Below, piece by piece: positions 32,549-40,728 of a stretch of 64,000 nt of DNA. A program made the translations under genes and the position numbers. Each line of letters starts with the position of its first letter. Positions within the stretch are counted from its first letter, which is position 1. Location: the NCBI GenBank assembly GCA_028692975.1, contig JAQUWF010000007.1:1-64000 (forward strand), in the 5' to 3' direction. This DNA comes from Lachnospiraceae bacterium. Its GTDB lineage: Bacteria; Bacillota; Clostridia; Lachnospirales; Lachnospiraceae. The notes beneath the pieces were generated by a model, which worked only from the letters and a program-made list of their open reading frames with translations, did not search any database and was not told where the DNA came from.

Positions 32549-33478
32549 TCAGTTCTGCTGTTTCAGAAATTCCGTGGTTTCTTCTTCCGTGGGTATAGAA
32601 GGCTGTCCGCCCTTTTTTGATACACAGATGCCAGCTGCCGCATGTCCAAAGCGGATCGCCTCTTCCATCTTTGCCCCTTTACAATACTGCACCGCAAAAG
32701 CAGCACCAAAGGTATCCCCCGCCGCGGTAGAATCCACAGCATCCACATGGAAACAGGGAATCATCTTTGCTTCTTTTCCATCGTACAGCATAGCGCCTCT
32801 GCTGCCCATTTTCAACAGAACATATTGTGGCTCTGCTTCTTTGTATAATTTTTTTGCAGCCAGAATTGCTTTTTCCTCATTCTCCACAGAAATTCCTGTC
32901 AACGCTTCCGTTTCCGCCTCATTGGGTGAAATCACAAAAATCCCTTTCAGTCTTTCCAGCGGAATAGACATAGCCGGACCCGCATCCAGAAATACGGGGA
33001 TATTTCGCTCCGCCGCCATCTCATAGGTCCGGTAAACCACCTCCAGCGGCATTTCCAGCTGCATAACAACCATATCAAATTTTTCTTTTTCCAGGGCTGC
33101 CTCCACATCCTGTGGACTTAAGTTTTCATTCGCCCCCAATGCTACACAGGAAAAATACTTTCCTTCTTTATCCACATTCATGATGGCCAGTCCGGTCTGC
33201 GCCTCTTTATCATAGGACAGACAGTCGGTGCGAACACCTGCTTTCTCTATTTCCTTGGCAAGAATCCGTCCATTATCATCCGCTCCCACACGTCCTACCA
33301 TAACCACCTCAGCCCCCTGTTTGGATGCTGCAAATGCCTGATTGGAACCCTTTCCGCCTGTCGCATAGGCATAGGAAGAACAAAAAACAGATTCTCCCAT
33401 TTTCGGGATACGTGGTACATCATAGATGAGGAGATCCATATTCATGCTGCCCACAACTAATATTTTCGGTTTATTCAT
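32549..33478 (-). CDS. PfkB-family carbohydrate kinase (ribokinase-like)
   Basis: A 309-residue ribokinase-superfamily enzyme. The N-terminal signature is ILVVGSMNMDLLIYDVPRIPKMGE and ATGGKGSNQAFAASKQGAEV; the C-terminal signature DSTAAGDTFGAAFAVQY contains the anion-hole GD and catalytic Asp, with STAAGD replacing the usual TTGAGD. It probably phosphorylates the sugar brought in by the ribose-type ABC importer encoded upstream in the same operon. The RbsK-like lid residues suggest a pentose or furanose ketose, but the substrate cannot be assigned. The 73-nt gap upstream includes a GGGAAAG/CTTTCCC hairpin and no promoter that I can see. Confidence 0.87.
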   Translation of the reverse strand: MNKPKILVVGSMNMDLLIYDVPRIPKMGESVFCSSYAYATGGKGSNQAFAASKQGAEVVMVGRVGADDNGRILAKEIEKAGVRTDCLSYDKEAQTGLAIMNVDKEGKYFSCVALGANENLSPQDVEAALEKEKFDMVVMQLEMPLEVVYRTYEMAAERNIPVFLDAGPAMSIPLERLKGIFVISPNEAETEALTGISVENEEKAILAAKKLYKEAEPQYVLLKMGSRGAMLYDGKEAKMIPCFHVDAVDSTAAGDTFGAAFAVQYCKGAKMEEAIRFGHAAAGICVSKKGGQPSIPTEEETTEFLKQQN

Positions 33479-33551
33479 GTATGCTCCTTTTCAAGAAGTA
33501 AGGGAAAGCAGTTGCATAATCTGCCCCTTCTTTCCCCCCTTTTATTTTTAT

Positions 33552-34544
33552 CTAGCTGGCCTTTGCTAATCTGGCCTGCTTTCTTTTATTTGTAACAAAA
33601 TTCAAAATCAATACTGCAATCAGCGCAACACCCCAGATCAGATCTCTGTAGTAGTTACTGATATTCGGGAACATATTTAAATAAGAAGATAGCAACTGCA
33701 GAATCACTACTGCAATAGCAATCCCTGGGATAGAACCAAATCCACCATCCGGATTCACGCCACCCAGAACAACAATCAGGATCGTCTGCATGGTATAGCT
33801 GCTTCCAAAATCTGCTTTGGCTGAATTGATACGTGCCAGACTCAGCAGACCTGCGATTGCAGATAAGATGCCTGAAATCATATAAGAACGAATCAATACG
33901 GAATTATTCTTAATACCTGCAAATTTTGCTGCTTTGGCATTGGTACCAACCAGATATACTTTCTGTCCAAATCTTGTTTTGCTCATAATCAGGCTCAAAA
34001 GAATGATACAGATCAGGAAAACAACAAATGCAAATGGGATACCGGCCAGCAAAGTCGTGCCCCACATAGTATAGCCTTCTGGAATACCGCTTACGGTACT
34101 GCCGTTTGAGATTACAATGGAAATACCCATAAACAGCTGGTAGGAACCAAGGGTCGCCAGCATAGCCGGAATCCGAAGATAAGAAATCAGGAAACCGTTA
34201 AAAATACCACAGGCAGCACCTACCAGAATTGCAACCAAAACAGATAATAAAATGTATCCACTGCCGGACGATGTTGTTGACATACTCTGCATCATCAGAC
34301 CTGCTGTGATACCACTCAGATTCGCAATGTAAACACAGGACAGATCAATACCGCCTGAAATCATACACACGCCCACACCCAGAGCCATCAGTCCATACTC
34401 CGTCATCTGCTTTGCCATGGAACGGAAGTTGTCCGCTTTCATAAAATTAGTTGGCTGTGTCACACATGCAATGATTAAAAATACAATGAGAATCATGATC
34501 AGTCTCAAAATATTCGCATCTATTTTTTTAATTTTTGCCATCAT
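33552..34544 (-). CDS. Ribose/sugar ABC transporter permease (RbsC family), second subunit
   Basis: A 330-residue inner-membrane protein with 8-10 helices of the BPD_transp_2 (RbsC/AraH) family: LGVGVCMISGGIDLSCVYIANLSGI near residue 60, AAKFAGIKNNSVLIRSYMISGILSAIAGLL near residue 210, and VVLGGVNPDGGFGSIPG near residue 250. It pairs with the permease encoded immediately upstream (1-nt gap) to form a heterodimeric channel. Start ATGATG follows AAAGGAGG located in the end of the previous gene. Confidence 0.92.
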   Translation of the reverse strand: MMAKIKKIDANILRLIMILIVFLIIACVTQPTNFMKADNFRSMAKQMTEYGLMALGVGVCMISGGIDLSCVYIANLSGITAGLMMQSMSTTSSGSGYILLSVLVAILVGAACGIFNGFLISYLRIPAMLATLGSYQLFMGISIVISNGSTVSGIPEGYTMWGTTLLAGIPFAFVVFLICIILLSLIMSKTRFGQKVYLVGTNAKAAKFAGIKNNSVLIRSYMISGILSAIAGLLSLARINSAKADFGSSYTMQTILIVVLGGVNPDGGFGSIPGIAIAVVILQLLSSYLNMFPNISNYYRDLIWGVALIAVLILNFVTNKRKQARLAKAS

Positions 34545-34545
34545 A

Positions 34546-35559
34546 TTATGCTGCCTCCTTTACTTTACTTTTTACTCTTGAGGCACCATAACTCTGCAGT
34601 GCAGAGACAGCAGTACCGATAATAATGATTGCTCCGATAAATACTTTCTGCCAATACACGGAAATACCAATCAGGATCAGACTATTGGATACCATGGTCA
34701 GCAGCAGCGTTCCAAGGATACAACCTTTCAAAGTGCCCACGCCGCCTGCCATACGTGTTCCACCCAGAACGATGGCTGCGATAACGATCATTTCACCGCC
34801 GGCATACTCTGTCGGCAGATAGCGCATGGACATAACTGCATAACACACGCCGCCAATAGCTGCAATCGCACCGTTTGCGGTAAATACACCAAAACGGATC
34901 TTTTTCACATTAAATCCGGCTCTTTCTGCTGAGACTTCATCACCGCCTACCGCATATACGCCACGTCCCACCATCGTATAATTTAATACAAGATACGTGA
35001 TCACATATAGCGCAACCAGGATCAGAAAAGTCATTGGCAACGTAGAACCAAGTCCGGTTTCTGCATTTTTAACACTGAGAAGAGAAGCCTTTCCCATTCG
35101 CTGCAGTCCAGCCGGCAGATCCATACGTTCTGCTTCAAAAGCACCTAATAAGATGCCGCTGAAGATAGAGGAAGTACCCAGCGTTACGATCAGACTTGGG
35201 AATTTATATTTTACTATGATGATACCGTTTAATGCTCCCATAATAGAACCATAAACGATAGCAAACACAAATACGATCACCATGGACTCGCCCATACCCA
35301 GTGCATTTGTAGTAATCAACGCAAGATAGGTGCTGAGTGCCGCAATCAGTGGAAAGGAAACATCCGGTCCCGTACTTACGAAAGACAGCAATGCGCATAA
35401 TGCGTAGATGGACGGAACGATCATAGAACGAACCGTATCTACAATATTATTATTTGCGAAGAATAATCCAGAACGTGCCTGAATGATAATAGAAAGCACG
35501 ACAATGATTATGAAAACATAAAATTCAGATTGTTTTGTCAGATTTTTTAGTTTTTTCAC
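34546..35559 (-). CDS. Ribose/sugar ABC transporter permease (RbsC family), first subunit
   Basis: A 337-residue RbsC-type permease: LLSFVSTGPDVSFPLIAALSTYLAL near residue 60, SAERAGFNVKKIRFGVFTANGAIAAIGG near residue 215, and VLGGTRMAGGVGTLKG near residue 265. STGPDVSFP replaces the common SGGIDLSVG, as is usual in one partner of a two-permease importer. The start is GTG behind GGGGGA; there is no ATG. Between the ATPase gene (16 nt upstream) and the partner permease gene. Confidence 0.9.
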   Translation of the reverse strand: MKKLKNLTKQSEFYVFIIIVVLSIIIQARSGLFFANNNIVDTVRSMIVPSIYALCALLSFVSTGPDVSFPLIAALSTYLALITTNALGMGESMVIVFVFAIVYGSIMGALNGIIIVKYKFPSLIVTLGTSSIFSGILLGAFEAERMDLPAGLQRMGKASLLSVKNAETGLGSTLPMTFLILVALYVITYLVLNYTMVGRGVYAVGGDEVSAERAGFNVKKIRFGVFTANGAIAAIGGVCYAVMSMRYLPTEYAGGEMIVIAAIVLGGTRMAGGVGTLKGCILGTLLLTMVSNSLILIGISVYWQKVFIGAIIIIGTAVSALQSYGASRVKSKVKEAA

Positions 35560-35575
35560 TTTTTCGTCCCCCTTT

Positions 35576-37060
35576 CTAGTTCGTAGCGGAAGTCAGAGAA
35601 TCATTGGAAAGCTCTGAGCCGTCTAATTGTCCTGTTACTCTTCCACCCTGCATAACGATGGCACGGTCACAGGTCGCAATAACCTCTGCAATATCATCCG
35701 AAACAATGATGATAGCCATGCCTTCAGAAGCAAGTTTGCGCAGCAGGCTGTGAATATCATATTTTGCACCAATATCAACACCTACCGTAGGGCCATTCAG
35801 AATCAGCACCTTAGGATTTGTAGCCAACCAGCGCCCCAGCACAACTTTCTGCTGATTACCGCCGGACAATGTCTGTACCGGAAATTCATGATTCTTCGTA
35901 GCAACACCGATATCTTTCACCCACTTTGCGGATTCCTCCACCACTTTTTTGTTGGAAAGTATTCCAGCCTTACTGGTCAGTTCATCCATCTTGGATACTG
36001 TAATATTTTTAATAATAGACTGTGGTAAAAACAGCCCTTCTGTCAGCCGGTCTTCCGGAACAAGCGCAATACCAAGTTTTTCAGCTGCTGAAACATTCGG
36101 TATTTTTACTTCTTTTCCTTCCATGGTGATAGTTCCAGCCGTTGGTTTCAACAGCCCGAACAATGCCAGCGATAATTCTGTACGTCCAGATCCCAACTGG
36201 CCTGTCACACCGAGGATTTCCCCCTTGTGCAGTTCAAAATTCACATTCTCAAAACCAGGTGCTGACAATCCTTTGACCGACATGATGGTCTCACCGATAT
36301 TCTTTTCCATATCCGCTTTGTTCTGATTTGTATCAAAATGACGTCCGGTCATATAATATGTAAATTTTTCTTCAGTCATTTCAGAGGTTGGACAGGTAAT
36401 GACATTTTCACCGTTTCTTAAAATTGTAATGCTGTCTGAAATCTCAAAAACCTCGTCCAATTTATGTGAAACGAATAAAATAGTAACACCATTCTTCTTC
36501 AAATCCGTAATGATTTCAAATAATCGTTTTACCTCTTTCTTCGTCAATGCCGTCGTAGGTTCGTCCATAATAATCAGTTTCGCATTGTCTAAAAGAGCTC
36601 TTGAAATTGCAATTAACTGTTTATCCGCTACAGGCAGGGTCTCTACCAGTGCATCCAGATCTACATCGAAATTAATCTTCTTTACTGCTTCTTCTGCAAT
36701 TCTTCTGAATTCCTTTTTATTAACCAGTTTCTTTTTATTTGCAAGTATCTGGTTAAATGCCAGATTCTCAATAACCGTCAAGTTTGGAAAAATCGAAAAG
36801 TCCTGATAAATCACCTGTACGCCTGCATTAATCGCCTCAGAAGGAGTCATCACAGGATATCCTTTTTCGTTTATTTCAATCGTTCCTTCATCCGGTTGAT
36901 AAAACCCGGAAATAACTTTTATAATCGTTGATTTTCCACAGCCATTTTCACCTGCAAGGCAATGTGTCTCGCCCTCCTTTATGGTAAGATCTACACCTTT
37001 CAGTGCATGCACACCTCCAAATGACTTTTTGATACCCTTTACAGCCAGTATATTTCCCAT
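35576..37060 (-). CDS. Sugar ABC transporter ATP-binding protein (RbsA/MglA family)
   Basis: A 494-residue tandem ATPase. First half: Walker A GENGCGKSTIIK (~residue 38), signature within LPVADKQLIAISRALLDNAKLIIMDEPTTAL (degenerate ABC signature as in RbsA). Second half: GQLGSGRTELSLALFG in place of a classical Walker A, signature LSGGNQQKVVLGRWLA, and NGPTVGVDIGAKYDI where the usual NEPTRG is replaced by NGPTVG, losing the Glu next to Walker B. Such asymmetry is normal in one site of RbsA-type ATPases. It energises uptake of the operon's sugar. ATG behind AAGGTGAG; an upstream in-frame start has no site. Confidence 0.93.
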   Translation of the reverse strand: MGNILAVKGIKKSFGGVHALKGVDLTIKEGETHCLAGENGCGKSTIIKVISGFYQPDEGTIEINEKGYPVMTPSEAINAGVQVIYQDFSIFPNLTVIENLAFNQILANKKKLVNKKEFRRIAEEAVKKINFDVDLDALVETLPVADKQLIAISRALLDNAKLIIMDEPTTALTKKEVKRLFEIITDLKKNGVTILFVSHKLDEVFEISDSITILRNGENVITCPTSEMTEEKFTYYMTGRHFDTNQNKADMEKNIGETIMSVKGLSAPGFENVNFELHKGEILGVTGQLGSGRTELSLALFGLLKPTAGTITMEGKEVKIPNVSAAEKLGIALVPEDRLTEGLFLPQSIIKNITVSKMDELTSKAGILSNKKVVEESAKWVKDIGVATKNHEFPVQTLSGGNQQKVVLGRWLATNPKVLILNGPTVGVDIGAKYDIHSLLRKLASEGMAIIIVSDDIAEVIATCDRAIVMQGGRVTGQLDGSELSNDSLTSATN

Positions 37061-37101
37061 TATCTCACCTTGCCTTCCCATTTTATATCTTTCATAAGAA
37101 A

Positions 37102-37139
37102 CGCACACCTCACACGAAAATCATTGGGTAAGGTGTGCG
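37102..37139 (-). other. Intra-operon hairpin between binding protein and ATPase genes
   Basis: CGCACACCT and AGGTGTGCG are a perfect 9-bp inverted repeat 35 nt past the binding-protein stop codon. Only three T follow, so it is a weak terminator or a processing/stabilising stem that keeps the binding protein more abundant than the membrane parts, as in many ABC operons. Confidence 0.6.
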
Positions 37140-37173
37140 ATATCTCCATACCTGTTTCAGGATTTATGAAATA

Positions 37174-38298
37174 TTAGAAGTCGTAATCATTGATGTTTTC
37201 TTTTGTAAGTGTGATATCTGCCTGTCCGATGAGGCATCTGTTGTCGCCCTGAACCATTGCTACTGAATTATACCCGTCAAGTCCGAGGTCAGTTCCTTCG
37301 CCAACTTCTTCGCCTGCAAGGATCATAGAAGCAACTTTACACATTACATAACCAGAATCCTTTGGATCCCATAATTTAACAGTAGAAATTGTTCCTGACT
37401 CTACATAAGGTTTGAATTCGTTTGGTGTACCAACGCCAACAACTTTTACGTCAAGTCCTAATTCTTCAACTGCTTTTGCGATACCTGGGCAGTCTGTAGA
37501 AGCAACACCGGTAAATCCTTTTATGTCTGGATTCGCTTTTAATACTTCTTTTGCTCTCTCATATGCTGTGTCAATACTTTCCTCAGATTCACAGGTAGGG
37601 ATTGCTCCGTCATTTACCAGTTCCATGTTTGGATATGCTTCTTTCTGATGTTCATATTCTGCATTTGCATATTCCATATGTGTTGTAGAAGTCGTATAAG
37701 CTACCATCATAGCGTATTTTCCTGCTTCTCCCATATCTTTTGCCAGTGAATCCATAAGAGCTGCGCCGAAATCTTTTGCTGTAAATGCTTCTGTATCAAA
37801 TAAAGTATTTACCTGATTAGATGCTTCATGTGTGATAACTACGATACCTTTTTCCATAGCGTTTTTCAAAGATGCCTCGATTGCACCTGGATCGATAGGA
37901 ACAACACAAAGTGCGTCAACGCCCTGATTGATCATATCATCAATAACCTGAACCTGAGAAGCTGCGTCCGCATTTGCCGGACCTTTCTGGATAACATTGA
38001 TTCCGGTCTCTTCGCCGAATTCGTTAACGCCGACTTCCATACGTTTGAACCAGTTTGCAGTGTTATCTTTTGTTACAACTGCGATAGTCCAGTCTTTTTT
38101 GTCCTTGGTTGATTTGTACTTTGCCAGATCATAAAGATCAGAGCTTGTTGCATCGTTTGTCTCTGCGGTGTCTTCTGTTGTCTCTGTTGTCTCTGTTTTC
38201 TCTGTTGTGGTAGTTTTAGATCCACCTTCCTGCGTTCCACACGCAACCAGTGAGAATGTCATAACACCCACGAGCAATGCTGCAATTACTTTTTTCAT
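37174..38298 (-). CDS. Sugar-binding lipoprotein (RbsB/LsrB-like)
   Basis: A 374-residue periplasmic-binding-type lipoprotein. Residues 1-20 are a lipoprotein signal (KKVIAALLVGVMTFSLVAC), followed by a Thr/Glu-rich linker to ~55. The mature domain shows WTIAVVTKDNTANWFKRMEVGVNEF, NADAASQVQVIDDMINQGVDALCVVPID, VVITHEASN, and DCPGIAKAVEELGLDVKVVGVGTPNEF, the pattern of type I binding proteins for ribose, rhamnose and AI-2. It is the outer-face receptor of the importer encoded downstream. ATG behind GGAGG; an in-frame GTG two codons upstream is less likely. Ligand unknown. Confidence 0.92.
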   Translation of the reverse strand: MKKVIAALLVGVMTFSLVACGTQEGGSKTTTTEKTETTETTEDTAETNDATSSDLYDLAKYKSTKDKKDWTIAVVTKDNTANWFKRMEVGVNEFGEETGINVIQKGPANADAASQVQVIDDMINQGVDALCVVPIDPGAIEASLKNAMEKGIVVITHEASNQVNTLFDTEAFTAKDFGAALMDSLAKDMGEAGKYAMMVAYTTSTTHMEYANAEYEHQKEAYPNMELVNDGAIPTCESEESIDTAYERAKEVLKANPDIKGFTGVASTDCPGIAKAVEELGLDVKVVGVGTPNEFKPYVESGTISTVKLWDPKDSGYVMCKVASMILAGEEVGEGTDLGLDGYNSVAMVQGDNRCLIGQADITLTKENINDYDF

Positions 38299-38384
38299 TT
38301 CCACTTCCTCCTTTTATGAAAAGATATATTAATCCGCGACCTCCTGGCCGTGGTCCCTAAATGGGCTGTTTCATTGGAATACTA

Positions 38385-38945
38385 TTATTCCACATTGCGA
38401 TGTCTGCTTACCATTTCTTCCGGCGTAATATCCATTTCCTCCCGGAGCATCATAACCATCACATCAAATAAAACGAACAATGTCTGTTCAAAAAGATTTC
38501 CCATCAACTGCTTGGAAGGAACAAAATCACCTACTGCTTTGTACGCTGCCGCAGGTACTTTGACTACTTCGTCTGCAATCGTAAGGATAAATCCCTCGCC
38601 TGCCGGTGTGATCAGAGCCAATGTAGCACCTGCTTTTTTGGCCATCTCACATATGTAATTTTCATGTCCTACATTTGCAGATCCACATGCACAGATCATC
38701 AGGTCACCTTCCCCAATCGACGGGGTAGTATCATCCCAGATCCAGTAGGATACCTTGCCCAAATGCATCAGACGCATGGCAAATGATCTTGTTGCAAGTC
38801 CTTCACGTCCGGCTGCTAACAGAAACACCCGCGGCGCTTTCTTAATTAATTCCAACAGATTGCGTACGCTGGAATCATCCATTCTAGCAAACACTTCACT
38901 TAACTCATTCATGGCCATTTCCGATAATGCTTTAAAACGATCCAT
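38385..38945 (-). CDS. SIS-domain sugar-phosphate isomerase (third)
   Basis: A 186-residue SIS protein: RVFLLAAGREGLATRSFAMRLMHLG, WDDTTPSIGEGDLMICACGSANVGHENYICEMAKKAG, LMGNLFEQTLFVLFD, and an EEMVSRHRNVE ending. GSANVGH replaces the usual GSGET of HxlB-type sites, so the substrate or reaction is probably different. It starts 4 nt after the RpiB-like gene and precedes the binding-protein gene; ATG behind GGGAGAG. Confidence 0.8.
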   Translation of the reverse strand: MDRFKALSEMAMNELSEVFARMDDSSVRNLLELIKKAPRVFLLAAGREGLATRSFAMRLMHLGKVSYWIWDDTTPSIGEGDLMICACGSANVGHENYICEMAKKAGATLALITPAGEGFILTIADEVVKVPAAAYKAVGDFVPSKQLMGNLFEQTLFVLFDVMVMMLREEMDITPEEMVSRHRNVE

Positions 38946-38949
38946 TTTC

Positions 38950-39402
38950 TTATCTCTCCCTCTCATATTCATCTAATAGTCCAAGACCTTCATCGTGATT
39001 GCCTGCATATTTTGCAAATAGCCAGGTTTCAATCATCTTTAAGGCTTTCGGTACTTCCATCATCCAGGCTCCGGTACATAGGATATTGGAATTGTTATGT
39101 TCCTTTGCCATGACGGCTGGGAAAATGTCATAACATAAAGCCGCTTTGATTCCTTTTACCTTATTTGCCGCCATAGCCATCCCCTGACCAGTCCCACAAA
39201 TAAGAATTCCATATTCGTATTCTCCGCTTGCAACAGCATCTGCCACTTTCTTAGCAATGGGTGCGTAAAGACCTTCTTTGGAAGAATTGCATCCCACATC
39301 TGTTATGTTGTACCCGTTTGCCCGCATGGCTTTCAATATCTCACATTTGAAGTCATACGCTGCCAAATCACATCCCATAATCAGTTTTAATTGTTGTTCC
39401 AT
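38950..39402 (-). CDS. RpiB/LacA-LacB family sugar-phosphate isomerase, divergent
   Basis: A 150-residue isomerase of the RpiB/LacAB fold. The active-site Cys (Cys69) in GILICGTGQGMAMAANK and His102 in KEHNNSN are kept. The residue after the conserved GCD is Leu13 instead of His, and the phosphate-side TDYPHYA segment of E. coli RpiB is LYAPIA, so it may not use ribose-5-phosphate; LacA/B-like or tetrose/hexose-phosphate substrates are possible. First structural gene of the 11-kb operon, right behind a perfect LacI palindrome. ATG behind AAAGGAG. Confidence 0.82.
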   Translation of the reverse strand: MEQQLKLIMGCDLAAYDFKCEILKAMRANGYNITDVGCNSSKEGLYAPIAKKVADAVASGEYEYGILICGTGQGMAMAANKVKGIKAALCYDIFPAVMAKEHNNSNILCTGAWMMEVPKALKMIETWLFAKYAGNHDEGLGLLDEYERER

Positions 39403-39415
39403 ATCTTTTCTCCTT

Positions 39416-39435
39416 TCATGTAACCGGTTACATGA
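39416..39435. promoter_or_regulatory. LacI-type operator O1 (perfect 20-bp palindrome)
   Basis: TCATGTAACC at 39416-39425 is followed directly by its exact reverse complement to 39435. The central CCGG with TAAC/GTTA flanks is typical of LacI-family operators. It lies 14 nt before the RpiB-like start codon, between this gene and lacI. No good -10/-35 pair is seen within 60 bp upstream, so it may block readthrough from lacI or cover a weak promoter. Confidence 0.85.
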
Positions 39436-39509
39436 CTTAATTTTTAAGGGAGGTTTTCACTCCCTTGTCTTTTGTATTTGAACGATTCTAAAATACAGTA
39501 TATCGCTGG

Positions 39510-40520
39510 CTATATTTTATAAATCTTCACATGTGTGTCCAGTATCACATCACGCACTGCCTTACCAGGAAATGCCATGCGATTGATCAACATCTCTATT
39601 GCTCTTTTCCCCAACTCTTTTGCATCACGTTCTATGTAGTTCATCTCATATCCCATGACATCCAGCTCTTCAATACGGTCAAGTCCGATCAATGCGATAT
39701 CTCGCGGTGTCTTCTCGCCCCGTTCCCGCAATGCCTTATAGAATCCTAAGCTCGTCCGGTTATTACAGGTGATGACCGCCGTTGGGCGATCTTCCATAGC
39801 CAGTAGTTTTTTCGAAAGCTCATAGGCCTGAGTCATGCGGTAATTACCTTCCAGATTATATCGCGGATCCGGCTCGATTCCTGCATCTTTTAAAGCTGCC
39901 ATATAACCATCTCTACGATCTCTTGCTAACACTCTGTCCAACGATGCATTGATAATAGCAATCTTTGTATGTCCATGTTCAATCAAGGCTTTCGTCGCAT
40001 TATACATCCCATGATAATCATCAAAATACACACCACCCACGTCGGCCAGACTAATACGTCTGTCCATGAGCACTACCGGTGTCTGCATCTCTTTTAGGAT
40101 CTTGCCCAGTCGCTTTTTTTCTTCCTCGGTACTATAGTCAATAGCCGGTGTATAAAGAAGCCCCCGCACTCTTTGTTCCTTTAACATCTCCAGTGCTTTC
40201 AGGTCTTTATCCATATTATCATCGGTATTACAGCAGATCAGAGTCAGATTATTCGCATCTATGATCTCGATCACGCCTCGTAAAATATCTCCGAAGAATG
40301 GGTTATCAATTTCCGGTACCACGAATCCAATTGTATCTGAAGTTCTCTTCGATAAATTCCTTGCTGTAGCAGATGGAACAAAATGTCTTTTCTCTATAAT
40401 CGTCTGAATACGATTCCTGGTAATTGGATCTACCGCCTGAGAATTATTCAAAACACGGGACACGGTTGCTTTGGAAACACCCGCTTCATTTGCAATATCC
40501 TGAATCGTAATATTAGTCAT
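39510..40520 (-). CDS. LacI family transcriptional regulator
   Basis: A 336-residue LacI-type repressor. The HTH and hinge are classic: TIQDIANEAGVSKATVSRVLNNSQAVDPITRNRI at residues 4-40 and FVPSATARNLSKR through ~60. The rest is a periplasmic-binding-like effector domain (IGFVVPEIDNPFFGDILRG, MDRRISLADVGGVYFDDYHGMYNATKALIEHGHTKIAII, ALIGLDRIEEL). It should bind the palindromes at 39416-39435 and 40550-40569, repressing itself and the sugar operon until a sugar or sugar phosphate is bound. The gene is read in the same direction as the operon and has a strong promoter of its own. Confidence 0.94.
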   Translation of the reverse strand: MTNITIQDIANEAGVSKATVSRVLNNSQAVDPITRNRIQTIIEKRHFVPSATARNLSKRTSDTIGFVVPEIDNPFFGDILRGVIEIIDANNLTLICCNTDDNMDKDLKALEMLKEQRVRGLLYTPAIDYSTEEEKKRLGKILKEMQTPVVLMDRRISLADVGGVYFDDYHGMYNATKALIEHGHTKIAIINASLDRVLARDRRDGYMAALKDAGIEPDPRYNLEGNYRMTQAYELSKKLLAMEDRPTAVITCNNRTSLGFYKALRERGEKTPRDIALIGLDRIEELDVMGYEMNYIERDAKELGKRAIEMLINRMAFPGKAVRDVILDTHVKIYKI

Positions 40521-40540
40521 CTCTCATCCCGCCCTTGCTT

Positions 40541-40602
40541 CATGTAACCCATGTAACCGGTTTCAATAAACATACTATATCTCTGTTTTATCATTCTGTC
40601 AA
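40541..40602 (-). promoter_or_regulatory. lacI promoter with overlapping operator O2
   Basis: Minus strand TTGACA (40602-40597) and TATAGT (40579-40574) are separated by 17 bp. The imperfect palindrome containing CATGTAACCGGTTTCA (40550-40569) covers the expected transcription start, and an extra half-site CATGTAACC lies at 40541-40549. It matches the core of the palindrome upstream of the RpiB-like gene, so autorepression is well supported. Confidence 0.85.
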
Positions 40603-40728
40603 CCCTCCATTTGTCATTTCGTACATTTCAGCCAAATATTACAGGACTTTGTTATGCACATTTAACAATCTCCTATTATTTATTATCTTACAACACCTCC
40701 GATGGATATTCAAGTCCGTCTTGACGAT

